From NCBI GenBank assembly GCA_902772585.1, contig CACYBB010000032.1, forward strand, positions 1-37,789: a stretch of 37,789 nucleotides of DNA, read 5' to 3'. Each line of letters starts with the position of its first letter. Within the stretch, counting starts at the first letter, position 1. The notes beneath the pieces were generated by a model that was not told where the DNA came from, did not search any database, and saw only the letters and a list, made by a program, of their open reading frames with translations. Of this stretch, positions 1-9,931 are shown in pieces. This DNA comes from an uncultured Bacteroidales bacterium. GTDB taxonomy: Bacteria; Bacteroidota; Bacteroidia; Bacteroidales; Bacteroidaceae. Both the position numbers and the translations under genes were made by a program.

Positions 1-1
1 G

Positions 2-2353
2 ATGAACGTAATTACGAAAAGTATTCAGTTGCCTGATGGAAGAACCATCACAATTGAGACCGGGAAAGTGGCAAAGCAGGCCGATGGCAGTGTGATGCTT
101 CGCATGAACAACACTGTACTGCTGGCTACTGTTTGTGCCGCAAAAGATGCAGTTCCCGGAACAGATTTCATGCCTCTGCAGGTTGACTACAGAGAGCAGT
201 ATGCCGCTGCAGGACGTTTTCCTGGCGGTTTCACCAAGCGCGAGGGTAAGGCCTCTGACAATGAGATTCTGACGAGCCGTCTGGTTGACCGTGTGCTTCG
301 TCCGCTGTTCCCCTCTAACTATCACGCAGAAGTTTATGTCAACGTAATGCTGTTCAGCGCCGACGGTGTTGACCAGCCCGATGCTTTGGCAGGTTTTGCA
401 GCATCAGCAGCGCTGGCATGTTCAGATATTCCCTTCGAGTGCCCCATCTCTGAGGTGCGCGTAGCCCGTATCAACGGTCAGTACGTTATCGATCCTACCT
501 TCGAGCAGATGAAGGAGGCCGATATGGACATCATGGTTGGTGCCTCGGCTGAGAACATCATGATGGTAGAAGGTGAGATGAAGGAAGTATCAGAGCAGGA
601 TCTGCTCGGTGCCCTGAAGGCTGCCATGGATGCTATCAAACCCATGTGTGAACTGCAGGCTGAACTGAGCAAGGAACTCGGCAAGGATGTGAAGCGCGAG
701 TACGACCACGAGGTAAACGATGAGGAACTGCGTGAGCGTATGAACAAGGAGCTGTATCAGCCCGCTTATGACGTTACCAAGCAGGCTCTCGAGAAGCACG
801 CCCGTGCTGAGGCCTTCGAGAAGATTTTGGCCGATTTCAAGGAGAAGTATGCTGCTGAGCATGCAGACCTGACTGAGGACGAGCTGGAAGAGAAATATGC
901 CATGATGGACCGCTACTACCACGATGTAGAGCGCGACGCTATGCGTCGTTGCATCCTGGATGAGGGTATCCGTCTCGATGGTCGTAAGACCGACGAGATT
1001 CGTCCTATCTGGTGCGAGGTTTCTCCGCTGCCCATGCCTCACGGAAGCTCTATCTTTACCCGTGGTGAGACACAGTCGCTGACAACTGTTACCTTGGGTA
1101 CAAAACTCGACGAGAAGCTGGTTGACGATGTGCTCGACAAGAGCTATCAGCGCTTCCTGCTCCATTATAACTTCCCTCCCTTCTGTACTGGTGAGGCTAA
1201 GGCTTCACGTGGCGTAGGTCGTCGTGAGATTGGTCACGGTCATCTGGCTTGGCGCGGTCTGAAGGAGATGATTCCCGCTGACTTCCCCTACACTGTTCGT
1301 GTAGTGAGCCAGATTATGGAGTCTAATGGTTCTTCATCAATGGCTACTGTCTGCGCTGGTACGCTGGCTCTGATGGACGCCGGTGTTCCCATGAAGAAGC
1401 CTGTTTCAGGTATCGCTATGGGTCTGATTAAGAATCCTGGAGAAGAGAAGTACGCTGTATTGAGCGATATCCTTGGCGACGAGGACCACTTGGGTGATAT
1501 GGACTTCAAGACTACTGGTACAAAGGATGGTCTGACCGCTACCCAGATGGATATCAAGTGCGACGGTCTGTCGTTCGACATTCTGGAGAAGGCGCTGATG
1601 CAGGCTAAGGCAGGTCGTGAGCACATCCTGAAGTGCATCACCGATACCATCGCTGAGCCACGTCCTGAGCTGAAGCCCCATGTACCTCGTATCGAGGCCT
1701 TCGAGATTCCGAAGGAGTTCATTGGTGCTGTCATTGGCCCGGGCGGAAAGATTATCCAGCAGATGCAGGAGGATACCGGTGCTACCATCACCATCGATGA
1801 AGAGGATGGCGTTGGCAAGATTCAGGTCAGCGGTCCTAACAAGGAAACTATTGATGCCGCTATCGCCAAGATCAAGGCTATCGTTGCTATTCCTGAGGTT
1901 GGCGAGGTTTACGAGGGTACCGTGCGCAGCATCATGCCTTATGGTTGCTTCGTAGAGTTCATGCCAGGCAAGGATGGTCTGCTGCACATCTCTGAGATTG
2001 ACTGGAAGCGTCTCGAGACCGTTGAGGAGGCTGGCATCAAGGAGGGTGACAAGATTCAGGTGAAGCTCCTGGAGATTGATCCTAAGACCGGTAAATTCAA
2101 GCTCTCTCATCGTGTACTCGTTGAGAAGCCCGAGGGTTATCAGGAGCGTCCTGCACGTCCAGAGCGTCGTGAGCGCCCCGAGCGTGGCGAGCGTCGTGAT
2201 AGAGGTGATCGTGGTGAGCGTCGTGACCGTGGCGAGCGTCGTCCCCGTCCTGAGCGTGGCGAGCGTCGTGAGCGCAACGAGGAGTATCAGGCTCCCGCTG
2301 AGAACAACGAGCCTAAGGACTTCACTGATGAACTCGACAAGCTGGACTTCTAA
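2..2353 (+). CDS. pnp: polyribonucleotide nucleotidyltransferase (PNPase)
   Basis: Phosphorolytic 3'-to-5' exoribonuclease of mRNA turnover in the cytoplasm. The 783 residues show two RNase PH-like cores separated by a helical linker. The second core carries the catalytic stretch [16 protein letters not shown] at about 488-503. A KH domain follows ([10 protein letters not shown], about 574) and then an S1 domain from about 632 ([20 protein letters not shown]). The last 80 residues are an unusual Arg/Glu/Asp-rich tail of repeated GERRDRG/RPERGER units, encoded by a repetitive stretch at about 2150-2290. Such RG/RE tails probably add RNA contact, which is inference. The ATG is the second base of the window, so the promoter is not visible. 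A strong hairpin terminator follows the stop codon. Length and domain order are normal for the family. Confidence 0.97.
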   Translation: MNVITKSIQLPDGRTITIETGKVAKQADGSVMLRMNNTVLLATVCAAKDAVPGTDFMPLQVDYREQYAAAGRFPGGFTKREGKASDNEILTSRLVDRVLRPLFPSNYHAEVYVNVMLFSADGVDQPDALAGFAASAALACSDIPFECPISEVRVARINGQYVIDPTFEQMKEADMDIMVGASAENIMMVEGEMKEVSEQDLLGALKAAMDAIKPMCELQAELSKELGKDVKREYDHEVNDEELRERMNKELYQPAYDVTKQALEKHARAEAFEKILADFKEKYAAEHADLTEDELEEKYAMMDRYYHDVERDAMRRCILDEGIRLDGRKTDEIRPIWCEVSPLPMPHGSSIFTRGETQSLTTVTLGTKLDEKLVDDVLDKSYQRFLLHYNFPPFCTGEAKASRGVGRREIGHGHLAWRGLKEMIPADFPYTVRVVSQIMESNGSSSMATVCAGTLALMDAGVPMKKPVSGIAMGLIKNPGEEKYAVLSDILGDEDHLGDMDFKTTGTKDGLTATQMDIKCDGLSFDILEKALMQAKAGREHILKCITDTIAEPRPELKPHVPRIEAFEIPKEFIGAVIGPGGKIIQQMQEDTGATITIDEEDGVGKIQVSGPNKETIDAAIAKIKAIVAIPEVGEVYEGTVRSIMPYGCFVEFMPGKDGLLHISEIDWKRLETVEEAGIKEGDKIQVKLLEIDPKTGKFKLSHRVLVEKPEGYQERPARPERRERPERGERRDRGDRGERRDRGERRPRPERGERRERNEEYQAPAENNEPKDFTDELDKLDF

Positions 2354-2380
2354 TCAATTCAAGAAGATAAGTCACTTTTT

Positions 2381-2416
2381 TCCGCGAAACTTCGACAAGT
2401 TTCGCGGATTTTTATT
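2381..2416 (+). terminator. rho-independent terminator of pnp
   Basis: A perfect 12-bp inverted repeat (2381-2392 with 2397-2408, arm TCCGCGAAACTT, 4-nt loop) is followed directly by TTTTTATT. It lies 28 nt after the pnp stop codon. Confidence 0.9.
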
Positions 2417-2423
2417 ATCTTTG
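2416..2423 (+). promoter_or_regulatory. Bacteroidetes -7 promoter element for the AraC-type gene
   Basis: TATCTTTG matches the TAnnTTTG -7 consensus and ends 26 nt before the ATG at 2450. No good TTTG -33 box is seen at 19-21 bp upstream, because that position falls in the pnp terminator stem. Confidence 0.55.
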
Positions 2424-2449
2424 CAGCTGTAATTGAAATAATATCGAAT

Positions 2450-3016
2450 ATGACCCAGAAGGATTATGAGGCGCGAATAACGCAGTTGGAGAAACAACTC
2501 GGGGACTTACAGAATACTTGCAATGAACTGTTGACCCGTAACATGCAGTTAAGTCAGCAGCTTGATGCCTACTACGATGTGCGTCGTCGTATACAGATGC
2601 TGAAGGAACTGGTCATCCGCCATCAGGAACTGATGCGCAATGCCGATTTGCGTGATGATGATGAACTCATGGCACTCATTGAGGTACGTCTGGAGCAGGA
2701 GTTGCCTCACGAGAATCCGGACTTCGGACTGAAGGAACTGGCAGAGATGATGGGTACTACCCAGACACGTATTGTGGACCTCTTCCGTCACTCCAAGCAG
2801 TATCGCTCTTTGGATGACTATCTGGATTATCTGCGACTGTTACGTTCTATGTTCTATCTGCAGAGTCAGCCCATGTGGGGCATTGCCGCTTGTGCTCAGC
2901 AGGCAGGTTTTACGGTCATTCGTACTTACAATCGTAAGTTCCAGGATGCATTGGGTATGACACCCCATGAGTTCCGAATGATGATTACTGAAGGACGAAA
3001 CAGCGTGCAAGAATAG
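2450..3016 (+). CDS. small AraC-type helix-turn-helix regulator with N-terminal coiled coil
   Basis: A 188-residue probable DNA-binding protein. Residues 1-60 read as a coiled coil (heptad Leu/Gln-rich, ITQLEKQLGDLQ and following). About 95-185 matches the double helix-turn-helix of AraC/XylS proteins, ending in the family hallmark LGMTPHEFR. There is no sugar-binding cupin and no receiver domain, so the coiled coil probably only dimerises or binds a partner. The gene stands alone between the pnp terminator and a bidirectional terminator. The regulon is unknown: its neighbours are pnp and a convergent phosphatase gene, and neither suggests a target. Confidence 0.85.
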   Translation: MTQKDYEARITQLEKQLGDLQNTCNELLTRNMQLSQQLDAYYDVRRRIQMLKELVIRHQELMRNADLRDDDELMALIEVRLEQELPHENPDFGLKELAEMMGTTQTRIVDLFRHSKQYRSLDDYLDYLRLLRSMFYLQSQPMWGIAACAQQAGFTVIRTYNRKFQDALGMTPHEFRMMITEGRNSVQE

Positions 3017-3023
3017 ATATACA

Positions 3024-3053
3024 ATAAAAGGAGAGCTTCAACTCTCCTTTTAT
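3024..3053. terminator. bidirectional terminator between convergent genes
   Basis: A 12-bp perfect stem (3024-3035 with 3042-3053, core AAAAGGAGAG/CTCTCCTTTT, 6-nt loop) lies between the AraC-type stop codon (3016) and the convergent PAP2 gene stop codon (3076). U-rich tails appear on both strands. Confidence 0.85.
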
Positions 3054-3075
3054 TATATAATAAGGTGTAACCTTC

Positions 3076-4914
3076 TTACAGATTTACCATGAACGAAAGA
3101 CCGATGGTCACGTAGTTCATCTTCTTCGTCTTCTTATACTCCTCTGCTGACAGGTAGGGAGCAAGGTTTTCCAAGTTTTGCGCCAACACGTATGAGTTGC
3201 TGGTCAGTGCTTGTCTCATGTAGTTCAGAGGGTCGTACTTTGCGGTGAACTCTTTCTCAGTGTAGTCGTAGTCCACAAACAGTTTCCACGAGAAGTTCGA
3301 CTTGTAATTATAGGTCAGCGAGATGCCTGTGCCCCAGGTCGTGCTGCTCTTACCACCGACTGTCATATAGTCCCAAGTATATTCGTATTCTTCTCTTGTT
3401 TGGGGCTTTTCGATCGTCGTGGTATAATTCATGACACCATTGGTGCTGGAAAGACTTAGATTATAATCCATATCCTTCACATAACCTTTGACCTGTCCGT
3501 CGATGTCCATCTCCTGCATGAAGGAACGTCCAATGAGGAACTTTGTTCCCAACGAGAGGTTCTTGCAAAGTGGAAGATTGAAATAGAGACCAAGGCTGGC
3601 AGAGAACTCAGTCAGGTGGTCACTCTCTACTACTGCGTTGATATCGCTAACAGGACCATTTTCCATTGTGGGACCCCACATCGCATTGTCCCATTCAGTT
3701 TCAGTTATGACGTTCTTCTGACCACAGGCATTGTAGAATTCATCCCATGCATACAATGAGCTACCACTCATCGTCTCAATGTCTGCATAACGTTCAAATG
3801 ACTTTGCTGACATGGCGCGCACACGGAAACGACCACCGATACCTACATACTTATTGAAGAAATAGGCACCTTCAGCATCTACAACCGTAGCAGAGCGGAA
3901 CTCAATGTTCTCCTTGCCGTCTTCATCCTCTGCGGCTTTAGCAGCAGCTACGTCGCTGGGGTCAAAGCGTTCAATGCCTACTAAGTCATCAATACTGAAG
4001 TCGATATTCTTGGTGCCGAGTCCAACACCCATGGAGATACTAAAGAACGATGGGGTCTCATCATTTATTACCATGTCGTTGCGCAACAGACCCTTACCCT
4101 TGAATAATAGGTCGCCAATGGCATAACCCAACTCAGTAGACATGATACCGATACCGGCACCAGACATCACATCGCTGACCCAGTGGCGGTTGTTCAACAC
4201 ACGCATAACTCCCGTTGCTGCAGCAACACCATAACCAGCAACAGAGAACCAAGGCGAGCGGGTCAGACCGTACTCCTTATGCAAAATGGTGGCACCTACA
4301 AACGAGGTCGCAGTGTGACCTGAAGGCCATGAGTTGGCTGTCGATCCGTCAGGACGCATCTCCTTAGCCGTGTATTTGATACCATTGACAAAACCTGCCA
4401 TGATAGCATACGAGAGTCCTGCACTGGCCAACAGTCTGGGCCAGTCGCTACGACCTTCATATCCGCCTAGTTTCAGACCGACGGTCATAGCAGGACCGAA
4501 GAATTGAGTATAGTCATCGATACCCGTCTTAAAGTTGGTCAACAACTGAGTGTTCTTCTTGCCTTCCTTGTTGTTTACACGGAACATAGCCTTGTCGCCC
4601 TTGACAGCCCAACCGGCAACAAACAAAGGAATACCTACAAACGTCATGTCATCCATGAACTTATAGGGCTTTACGCCTTTGTTCGTCTTCGACTTAAAGA
4701 AGTCGAAGTCAGGCTTCCACTTTAACTCCATATTGGGCTCTGGAGCCACTGCGGTTTCAAACGTTAGTTCGGGAGTTGCTGTCAACTCAGCTTTCATCTC
4801 AGGCACTTCCAACTTGTAACAGGTCTCTGTCACTGTTTCAGCGGCTTTCACTTCAGTCGCTCCATAGCAGAACATGAGTGCTGCTATAAGACAAAGTCTT
4901 TGGTTCTTAATCAT
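3076..4914 (-). CDS. PAP2 phosphatase fused to a C-terminal outer-membrane beta-barrel-like domain
   Basis: A 612-residue envelope protein with a signal peptide (about 1-24, ending in EVKA). The PAP2 phosphatase motifs are complete: K180-x6-R187-P188, PSGH at 197-200 and R238-x5-H244-x3-D248, so the enzyme should be active on a phospholipid, undecaprenyl-PP or lipid A phosphate. From about residue 285 the sequence changes to alternating polar/hydrophobic strands (SISMGVGLGTKNIDF, then many aromatic-edged strands) and ends TIGLSFMVNL, typical of an outer-membrane barrel. This places the phosphatase domain in the periplasm. The substrate cannot be read from sequence. It is a single-gene unit with its own promoter at 4943-4973 and a shared terminator downstream. 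Confidence 0.88.
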   Translation of the reverse strand: MIKNQRLCLIAALMFCYGATEVKAAETVTETCYKLEVPEMKAELTATPELTFETAVAPEPNMELKWKPDFDFFKSKTNKGVKPYKFMDDMTFVGIPLFVAGWAVKGDKAMFRVNNKEGKKNTQLLTNFKTGIDDYTQFFGPAMTVGLKLGGYEGRSDWPRLLASAGLSYAIMAGFVNGIKYTAKEMRPDGSTANSWPSGHTATSFVGATILHKEYGLTRSPWFSVAGYGVAAATGVMRVLNNRHWVSDVMSGAGIGIMSTELGYAIGDLLFKGKGLLRNDMVINDETPSFFSISMGVGLGTKNIDFSIDDLVGIERFDPSDVAAAKAAEDEDGKENIEFRSATVVDAEGAYFFNKYVGIGGRFRVRAMSAKSFERYADIETMSGSSLYAWDEFYNACGQKNVITETEWDNAMWGPTMENGPVSDINAVVESDHLTEFSASLGLYFNLPLCKNLSLGTKFLIGRSFMQEMDIDGQVKGYVKDMDYNLSLSSTNGVMNYTTTIEKPQTREEYEYTWDYMTVGGKSSTTWGTGISLTYNYKSNFSWKLFVDYDYTEKEFTAKYDPLNYMRQALTSNSYVLAQNLENLAPYLSAEEYKKTKKMNYVTIGLSFMVNL

Positions 4915-4942
4915 CTTAATTAGGTTTATTTAAATTGTGGCA

Positions 4943-4973
4943 CAAAGATAATTAAAATTCCTTTATTGACCAA
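4943..4973 (-). promoter_or_regulatory. promoter of the PAP2 fusion gene
   Basis: On the minus strand TTG at 4973-4971 is followed, about 19 nt after a TTGG box, by TATCTTTG (4950-4943), a good match to TTTG-N19-21-TAnnTTTG. The leader to the ATG at 4914 is about 23 nt. Confidence 0.7.
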
Positions 4974-5067
4974 GGAAAAAGATAATTTTTTTTAATGAAG
5001 GCCTTATAGACAAGAAAAGGGATATGCTTATTGACATATCCCCTTATAGTGATAGAAAGAGTGTATC

Positions 5068-7542
5068 TTACATGATGACCTCAACAATGTGCTTACCCGG
5101 CGTCGCGGTAATGGTTGTTCCTCCGATGGCAGAACCATCGAGAACAATGCTCTTCACACCGCTCTGCTTTCCGTCTGGATTCTTTACGGTAATCTCAAAC
5201 TCTGCATCGCGCAACACACGTTTCACCTTGTATTCTTTCAACGTCGAAGGAATGCAGGGGTCTATCTCTAGACCGTCGTAGGTGGGCTTGATACCGAGAA
5301 TGTACTGCGTAATGGTAATCCAGTTCCAGGCAGCGGTACCTGTCAGCCAGGAGTTCTTACCCTCACCGGGCTTGGCAGCGTCTTTACCAGCCACCATCTG
5401 ACAATAGACGTACGGTTCAACCTTGTGAAGCTGTTGGTCCTTGATCCATGCAGGACAAATCTTCGTGTAGTGCTCCCAAGCATCGTTACCACGACGGGCT
5501 ACCGTTTCGCCGATGATGACCCAAGGATTGTTGTGGCAGAAGATACCTGCATTTTCCTTGTAACCGGCAGGATAACTCGAGATTTCGCCCATCTCTACAT
5601 AGTAACGTGTGAAGGCGGGATTGTTGAGTACCATACCGTGTTCGCAGTCAAGATACTTCTTGCAGCTATCAAGGGCTTTGTCGACCATACCATCTTCCAG
5701 TCCGATACCTGCCATCGTGCAGAAGCCCTGACTCTCGATAAAGATCTTGCCTTCTTCGTTCTCGTGGGAACCAATCTTGTTGCCGTAGAAGTCGTAGGCG
5801 CGCAGATACCATTCACCGTCCCATCCGTGCTTCTTGACGGCCTCTACCATCGCGTCGATGCACTGCTGGGCACGGTTGGCTTCCTCATGCTTTCCTATCT
5901 TATCACAAAGTTCCACATACTGTTTGCCTGTCAGAACAAACAAACCGGCAATCATCAAACTCTCGGCCTTCGAGCCTACGCTGTTGTTCTCGGTGGTCTG
6001 GAAACTCTCGTTGGGATCCCATGAGAAGCAGTTCAGATTCAGACAGTCGTTCCAGTCGGCACGTCCGATTAGCGGCAGCATGTGAGGGCCGAGGTTCTTA
6101 ACCACGTGGTCGAACGAGATGCGCAGGTGTTCGAAGAGTGACACCTCACTGCCTGGCTCATTGTCCCAGGGTACCTGCTCGTCGAGGATGGAGAAGTCGC
6201 CCGTTTCCTTGATATAGGCCACGGTACCAAAGATGAGCCAGCAGGGATCATCATTGAAACCACCGCCGATATCGTTGTTGCCACGCTTGGTGAGTGGCTG
6301 ATACTGATGGTAGCAGCCACCGTCAGGGAACTGTGTGGAGGCAATATCGATGATGCGCTGACGGGCACGGCTAGGAATCTGATGTACGAAGCCCACCAAG
6401 TCCTGGTTGCTATCGCGGAATCCCATACCACGACCCACACCGCTTTCGAAGAACGAGGCAGAGCGTGAGAAGCAGAAGGTAATCATGCACTGATACTGGT
6501 TCCAGATGTTGACCATACGGTTCATGCGCTCGTCGCTGCTCTCCACCGTGAACTTTGACAGCAGACCGTCCCACAACTGACACAACTCAGCGAAGGCAGC
6601 ATCGACAGCCTCTACCGTTGAGAAACGCTCGATGATGGCATGTGCCTTCTCTTTATTGATAATAGTATGGTCGAGGGTGCCAAGGGAGGTAATCAGGTCC
6701 CCCTCCTTGGCAGCAAACTTCTTCTCCTGTTCGTTTTCAGCATAGCCGAGCACAAAGATCAAGTCATGGCTCTCACCTGGCTGCAGTGTCACCTCCACAT
6801 AGTGCGAGGCGATAGGACTCCAGCCGTGAGCCAGCGAGTTGGCAGGCTTGCCGGCCATCACGCACTGAGGATTTGAGAAGTCGTTATACAGTCCGATAAA
6901 TGTCTCACGATCGGTGTCGTAACCGTCGGCTTTCGCATTGGTCAGTGCATAGTAGGCGTAGTGATTACGGCGCTCCTTATATTCTGTCTTGTGGTAGATG
7001 ACAGAACCGTTCTCTATCTCCACCTCACCGGTCGACCAGTTACGCTGGAAGTTTTCCATATCGGTAGCGGCATTCCACAGACACCACTCGGTAAAGGAGA
7101 AGAGCTTCAAGGTCTTCACGGCATTTGAAGTGTTCTTCAATGTCAACTTCTGCACCTCGGCCCATGTGTGAAGGGGTACGAAGAACAGCACAGAGGCCTC
7201 GACACCATTCTTACTACCCGTGATGCGGGTGTAGTTCATGCCGTGACGACACTCATAGCTGTCAAGCTCGGTCTTGCAGGGTTTCCATCCAGGATTCCAG
7301 ACTGTCTCGCCGTCTTTGATGTAGAAGTAGCGGCCACCGGCATCCATTGGTACACCGTTGTAGCGGTAACGGGTGATGCGGCGGAACTTGGCATCCTTGT
7401 AGAAGTCGTAGCCACCGGCAGTATTAGAAATCAGACCGAAGAAGTCTTCATTGCCTAAGTAGTTAATCCAAGGGAATGGAGTTGCAGGATTGGTGATGAC
7501 ATACTCGCGATGCTGGTCATCGAAATGTCCAAATGTGTTCAT
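5068..7542 (-). CDS. cellobiose phosphorylase (GH94)
   Basis: Cytoplasmic enzyme that splits cellobiose with phosphate into glucose 1-phosphate and glucose, saving one ATP over hydrolysis. The 824 residues are full length for the family. The N-terminal half is the GH94 beta-sandwich domain, with family-typical runs such as [20 protein letters not shown] and [18 protein letters not shown]. The alpha/alpha barrel follows, with the acid-catalyst motif ADWND at 495-499 (D496 or D499 is the general acid). No signal peptide is present. The sequence resembles clostridial cellobiose phosphorylases far more than chitobiose or cellodextrin enzymes, so cellobiose is the likely substrate. Only 22 bp separate it from the GH5 gene upstream, so the two are probably co-transcribed. 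Confidence 0.93.
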   Translation of the reverse strand: MNTFGHFDDQHREYVITNPATPFPWINYLGNEDFFGLISNTAGGYDFYKDAKFRRITRYRYNGVPMDAGGRYFYIKDGETVWNPGWKPCKTELDSYECRHGMNYTRITGSKNGVEASVLFFVPLHTWAEVQKLTLKNTSNAVKTLKLFSFTEWCLWNAATDMENFQRNWSTGEVEIENGSVIYHKTEYKERRNHYAYYALTNAKADGYDTDRETFIGLYNDFSNPQCVMAGKPANSLAHGWSPIASHYVEVTLQPGESHDLIFVLGYAENEQEKKFAAKEGDLITSLGTLDHTIINKEKAHAIIERFSTVEAVDAAFAELCQLWDGLLSKFTVESSDERMNRMVNIWNQYQCMITFCFSRSASFFESGVGRGMGFRDSNQDLVGFVHQIPSRARQRIIDIASTQFPDGGCYHQYQPLTKRGNNDIGGGFNDDPCWLIFGTVAYIKETGDFSILDEQVPWDNEPGSEVSLFEHLRISFDHVVKNLGPHMLPLIGRADWNDCLNLNCFSWDPNESFQTTENNSVGSKAESLMIAGLFVLTGKQYVELCDKIGKHEEANRAQQCIDAMVEAVKKHGWDGEWYLRAYDFYGNKIGSHENEEGKIFIESQGFCTMAGIGLEDGMVDKALDSCKKYLDCEHGMVLNNPAFTRYYVEMGEISSYPAGYKENAGIFCHNNPWVIIGETVARRGNDAWEHYTKICPAWIKDQQLHKVEPYVYCQMVAGKDAAKPGEGKNSWLTGTAAWNWITITQYILGIKPTYDGLEIDPCIPSTLKEYKVKRVLRDAEFEITVKNPDGKQSGVKSIVLDGSAIGGTTITATPGKHIVEVIM

Positions 7543-7564
7543 ATTTTACTATTTAAATTTACTG

Positions 7565-8713
7565 TTATCTTTTTTCTGTCAGCAGGTCAACAAGTCCCTT
7601 GTCTTTGAACTCATGCTTCTTCTGGTCCCAGAAGCCGAAGTCTGCATCATAGCACCAAGTTGTCCAGGCAATGTTGTTCTCTTTGAAGACGGTGAGCATA
7701 TCCTTTGTCCACTTGTAGGCCAACTCGCGATCAACAGGTTCATAAACGCCCCATTCACCGCAGAATAGTTGCAAGTCATATTTCTTGGCTGCTGCAATGG
7801 CATCCTTAAAGTCGGCACGGATCTTGTCAATGTTCCACTCCTGTGTAGTGTAGTGGTTCTCGTCAATCAACTTCTTGACAGAGTCGGGAGCGGCCTCGTA
7901 GTCTTCCTTGGAAACCAACACACCAGGATAGTTGACCTTTCCCGTGTACTTGCCGATAGGGGTCCACCATGCACCGTAGTGAGTAAGAATCATGGGGTTA
8001 TAATAGTGGAAGGAGAGGATGATGTTCTTGTCACCCTCGGGCACCTTCAGATATTTCATGGTCTCGTAGCCCTGCCACATATTTGAGCCAATGACCAGTG
8101 TGCGCTGGGGCTCACGCTCGCGGAGAGCTTTATGAACTTTAGCAATGAGCTGGTTCCACTGCTCATGGTCGTCTGCCACAGGCTCGTTCATGAACTCGTA
8201 GGCTACTGAGTCTACGCTGTAGCCCTTCAACACGTCAGACAACTGATACCACATGTCGATGAGCTGCTGCTGTGACTCTTCGGAAGTAAACAAGGTATTG
8301 GCATCGGCTTGACCTTCGTTGACGGCATTGAAATAGTGCGAACGGATAATGTGCAAGTCAACAATGGTGCGCAGATGATGCTTCTCTGCCCAGTTGATGG
8401 CATTAGTCATCAGTCCCCAGGCCTCAGGAAGTTTGTTGCCTTCCTCGTCCCAGAACTGTACCTCATCGATAGGCAGGCGCACGAAGTCGAAGCCCAGCGA
8501 GTCGAGACGGGCGAAGTCGTCTTCTTGAATGTGTTGACGGCGGGCCTCGCCACGATCTTCGTTGTTTTGTGACAGCCAGTGGCTCACGTTCGTACCACGT
8601 TGGATAAGGAAATTGTTGACGTCTGCGGGCTTGTCGCTATTGGCGCAAGAGCAGAGGGTAAGGATAGCAGTAAGCACTGCAACCAGCATTGTTGATAGTT
8701 TTCTCATAATCAT
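7565..8713 (-). CDS. GH5 family endo-beta-glucanase lipoprotein
   Basis: A 382-residue secreted glycoside hydrolase. The signal peptide ends in a lipobox (LTLCSC, acylated Cys at 23, or possibly 21), so it is anchored in the periplasm or on the cell surface. The GH5 catalytic pair is visible: acid/base E177 in YEFMNEP and nucleophile E320 in FCGEWGVY, together with FHYYNP and the Trp-rich terminal strand (TTWCYDADFGFW). The fold is a (beta/alpha)8 barrel without a carbohydrate-binding module. The likely activity is endo-1,4-beta-glucanase or a related beta-glucanase; subfamily and exact substrate cannot be set here. With the GH94 gene just downstream it suggests outside cleavage of beta-glucan and inside phosphorolysis of cellobiose. 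A second in-frame ATG two codons later (8707) is also possible. Confidence 0.9.
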   Translation of the reverse strand: MIMRKLSTMLVAVLTAILTLCSCANSDKPADVNNFLIQRGTNVSHWLSQNNEDRGEARRQHIQEDDFARLDSLGFDFVRLPIDEVQFWDEEGNKLPEAWGLMTNAINWAEKHHLRTIVDLHIIRSHYFNAVNEGQADANTLFTSEESQQQLIDMWYQLSDVLKGYSVDSVAYEFMNEPVADDHEQWNQLIAKVHKALREREPQRTLVIGSNMWQGYETMKYLKVPEGDKNIILSFHYYNPMILTHYGAWWTPIGKYTGKVNYPGVLVSKEDYEAAPDSVKKLIDENHYTTQEWNIDKIRADFKDAIAAAKKYDLQLFCGEWGVYEPVDRELAYKWTKDMLTVFKENNIAWTTWCYDADFGFWDQKKHEFKDKGLVDLLTEKR

Positions 8714-8760
8714 GTTTAATAGTTATTTAATATGAATAATAGGTTTTTAGCTAGGAAGGA

Positions 8761-9753
8761 TTACTGACCACCGAGACGTGAGAAGTATTCGATGATATCA
8801 TCCCATGTTTTAAAGGTATCGCTGCCGTATTCCAAGACGGTAGCCAGTGAGTTGTCTCTGCTCTTTTCGCTTTTCTCTATCAGATAGTCGCCGTAGAGTA
8901 AGTCGCGACGGTGGGTATATATGGCGTGTCGCCAAGCAGGTACGTTGATGTACTCTTCGAGCCACAACGTTGTTGTGGCATAGTCGACAGGGGATGCGAC
9001 GAAGTACACTTGGTAGTGTTCGATGAGTAAGCGTACAGCTTTCTGTACGGAAGCAGTCGGTTTTTGATAGCCGTCAATCATCGTCTCTATACCTATATAT
9101 ATTATAGGGCGTTGGCGTTTGTTCTGATTGTCATCTATCCAGCGGATGACAGGAACAACGCTATGCATGAAACTCTTGTCGTTCATGCGGTGCTCACCGT
9201 GGAAATGGGTGGCTTGTGGATAGATGGCACTAAACATACCGAAAGTGTCGACGACATCATCTTGGTCTCCGAAAAGTCCCCAAACATGCTGTCGCTCGTC
9301 ATCATTGATGCCACTGAATCGTTGTTCTGACTGTTCCTTGTATTCCTTGATGAGTGCCTTGTCAACATAGAACTCCTGTACACCATCTAATCGTGGATTC
9401 TGGAATTGTTGGGTCCCCGTCATACCATGCGCTTTCATCGTTTCTCCCATCTCCAATGCGGGATTGACACAGATGCGGTCATAACCATAGAGTTGCTCGG
9501 CATACATGCCACCCATCGAGGTGCCGATGATGAGGTCTGGTTGCTCCTGCTGACAGGTATCGTGCAACAGAGCAATGGCCTCTGTGGGATGGATAGGCAG
9601 GTCAGGAGCAATGACTTTGGATTGTGGCATGACCTCGCGGAGTCGTGCCACTGTACCTGACTGTCCACTACTGGCAAAACCATGACAATAAAGGACGGTT
9701 TTCCCAGCCATCAGTTCTGGATATTGGGTGATGTATGGATTTCCTGCTATCAT
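8761..9753 (-). CDS. YqiA/UPF0227-like alpha/beta hydrolase fused to a degenerate 5'-nucleotidase (HAD) domain
   Basis: The 330 residues form two parts. Residues about 15-205 are a UPF0227/YqiA-type serine hydrolase: VLYCHGFASSG, nucleophile S79 in GTSMGG, acid at D163-D166 (FGDQDD) and H188 in HGEHR. From about 215 the sequence resembles the 5'(3')-deoxyribonucleotidase (NT5C) HAD fold: IYIGIETMIDG where DMDG is expected, then THRRDLLYGDYLIEK where THhKnLlrGDYLIDD is expected. The catalytic Asp pair and the metal Asp are therefore replaced and this half is probably inactive. The substrate of the esterase half is unknown. It lies 47 bp upstream of the GH5 gene on the same strand. An alternative start is M15 (9711), which would leave a leader after the -7 box at 9759-9766; with the ATG at 9753 the message would be nearly leaderless. 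Confidence 0.82.
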   Translation of the reverse strand: MIAGNPYITQYPELMAGKTVLYCHGFASSGQSGTVARLREVMPQSKVIAPDLPIHPTEAIALLHDTCQQEQPDLIIGTSMGGMYAEQLYGYDRICVNPALEMGETMKAHGMTGTQQFQNPRLDGVQEFYVDKALIKEYKEQSEQRFSGINDDERQHVWGLFGDQDDVVDTFGMFSAIYPQATHFHGEHRMNDKSFMHSVVPVIRWIDDNQNKRQRPIIYIGIETMIDGYQKPTASVQKAVRLLIEHYQVYFVASPVDYATTTLWLEEYINVPAWRHAIYTHRRDLLYGDYLIEKSEKSRDNSLATVLEYGSDTFKTWDDIIEYFSRLGGQ

Positions 9754-9758
9754 GTCTG

Positions 9759-9766
9759 CAAAGATA
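9759..9766 (-). promoter_or_regulatory. possible -7 element upstream of the hydrolase fusion
   Basis: TATCTTTG on the minus strand. No TTG/TTTG -33 match is found at 19-21 bp. It lies only 6 nt from the annotated ATG at 9753, which favours either a near-leaderless mRNA or the in-frame start at 9711. Confidence 0.4.
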
Positions 9767-9858
9767 ATAAAATTTATATATTTTTGTATCGTTAATCACG
9801 AAAAAAGATGGAAAGAAGTTCTAATTGAGCAGAAAAGTATTACTTTTTGATAAAAAAG

Positions 9859-9890
9859 TTTGTGTCTTTGAGATATTTTTACTATATTTG
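9859..9890 (+). promoter_or_regulatory. promoter of aqpZ
   Basis: TTTG (9859-9862), 20 bp, then TATATTTG (9883-9890): a full Bacteroidetes -33/-7 promoter ending 41 nt before the aquaporin ATG. Confidence 0.75.
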
Positions 9891-9931
9891 CGTCCAGTTA
9901 TAACACATCAATCACTAAAACTATTAACAAC

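Noticed and set aside
590-1165. 191-codon open frame on the minus strand
   Set aside because: Antisense shadow of pnp with low-complexity Leu/Ile-rich translation and no motif.
2150-2290. Tandem repeat at the end of pnp as part of the micro-array family
   Set aside because: Irregular unit length, and explained by an Arg/Glu/Gly-rich protein tail that varies normally among PNPases of this phylum.
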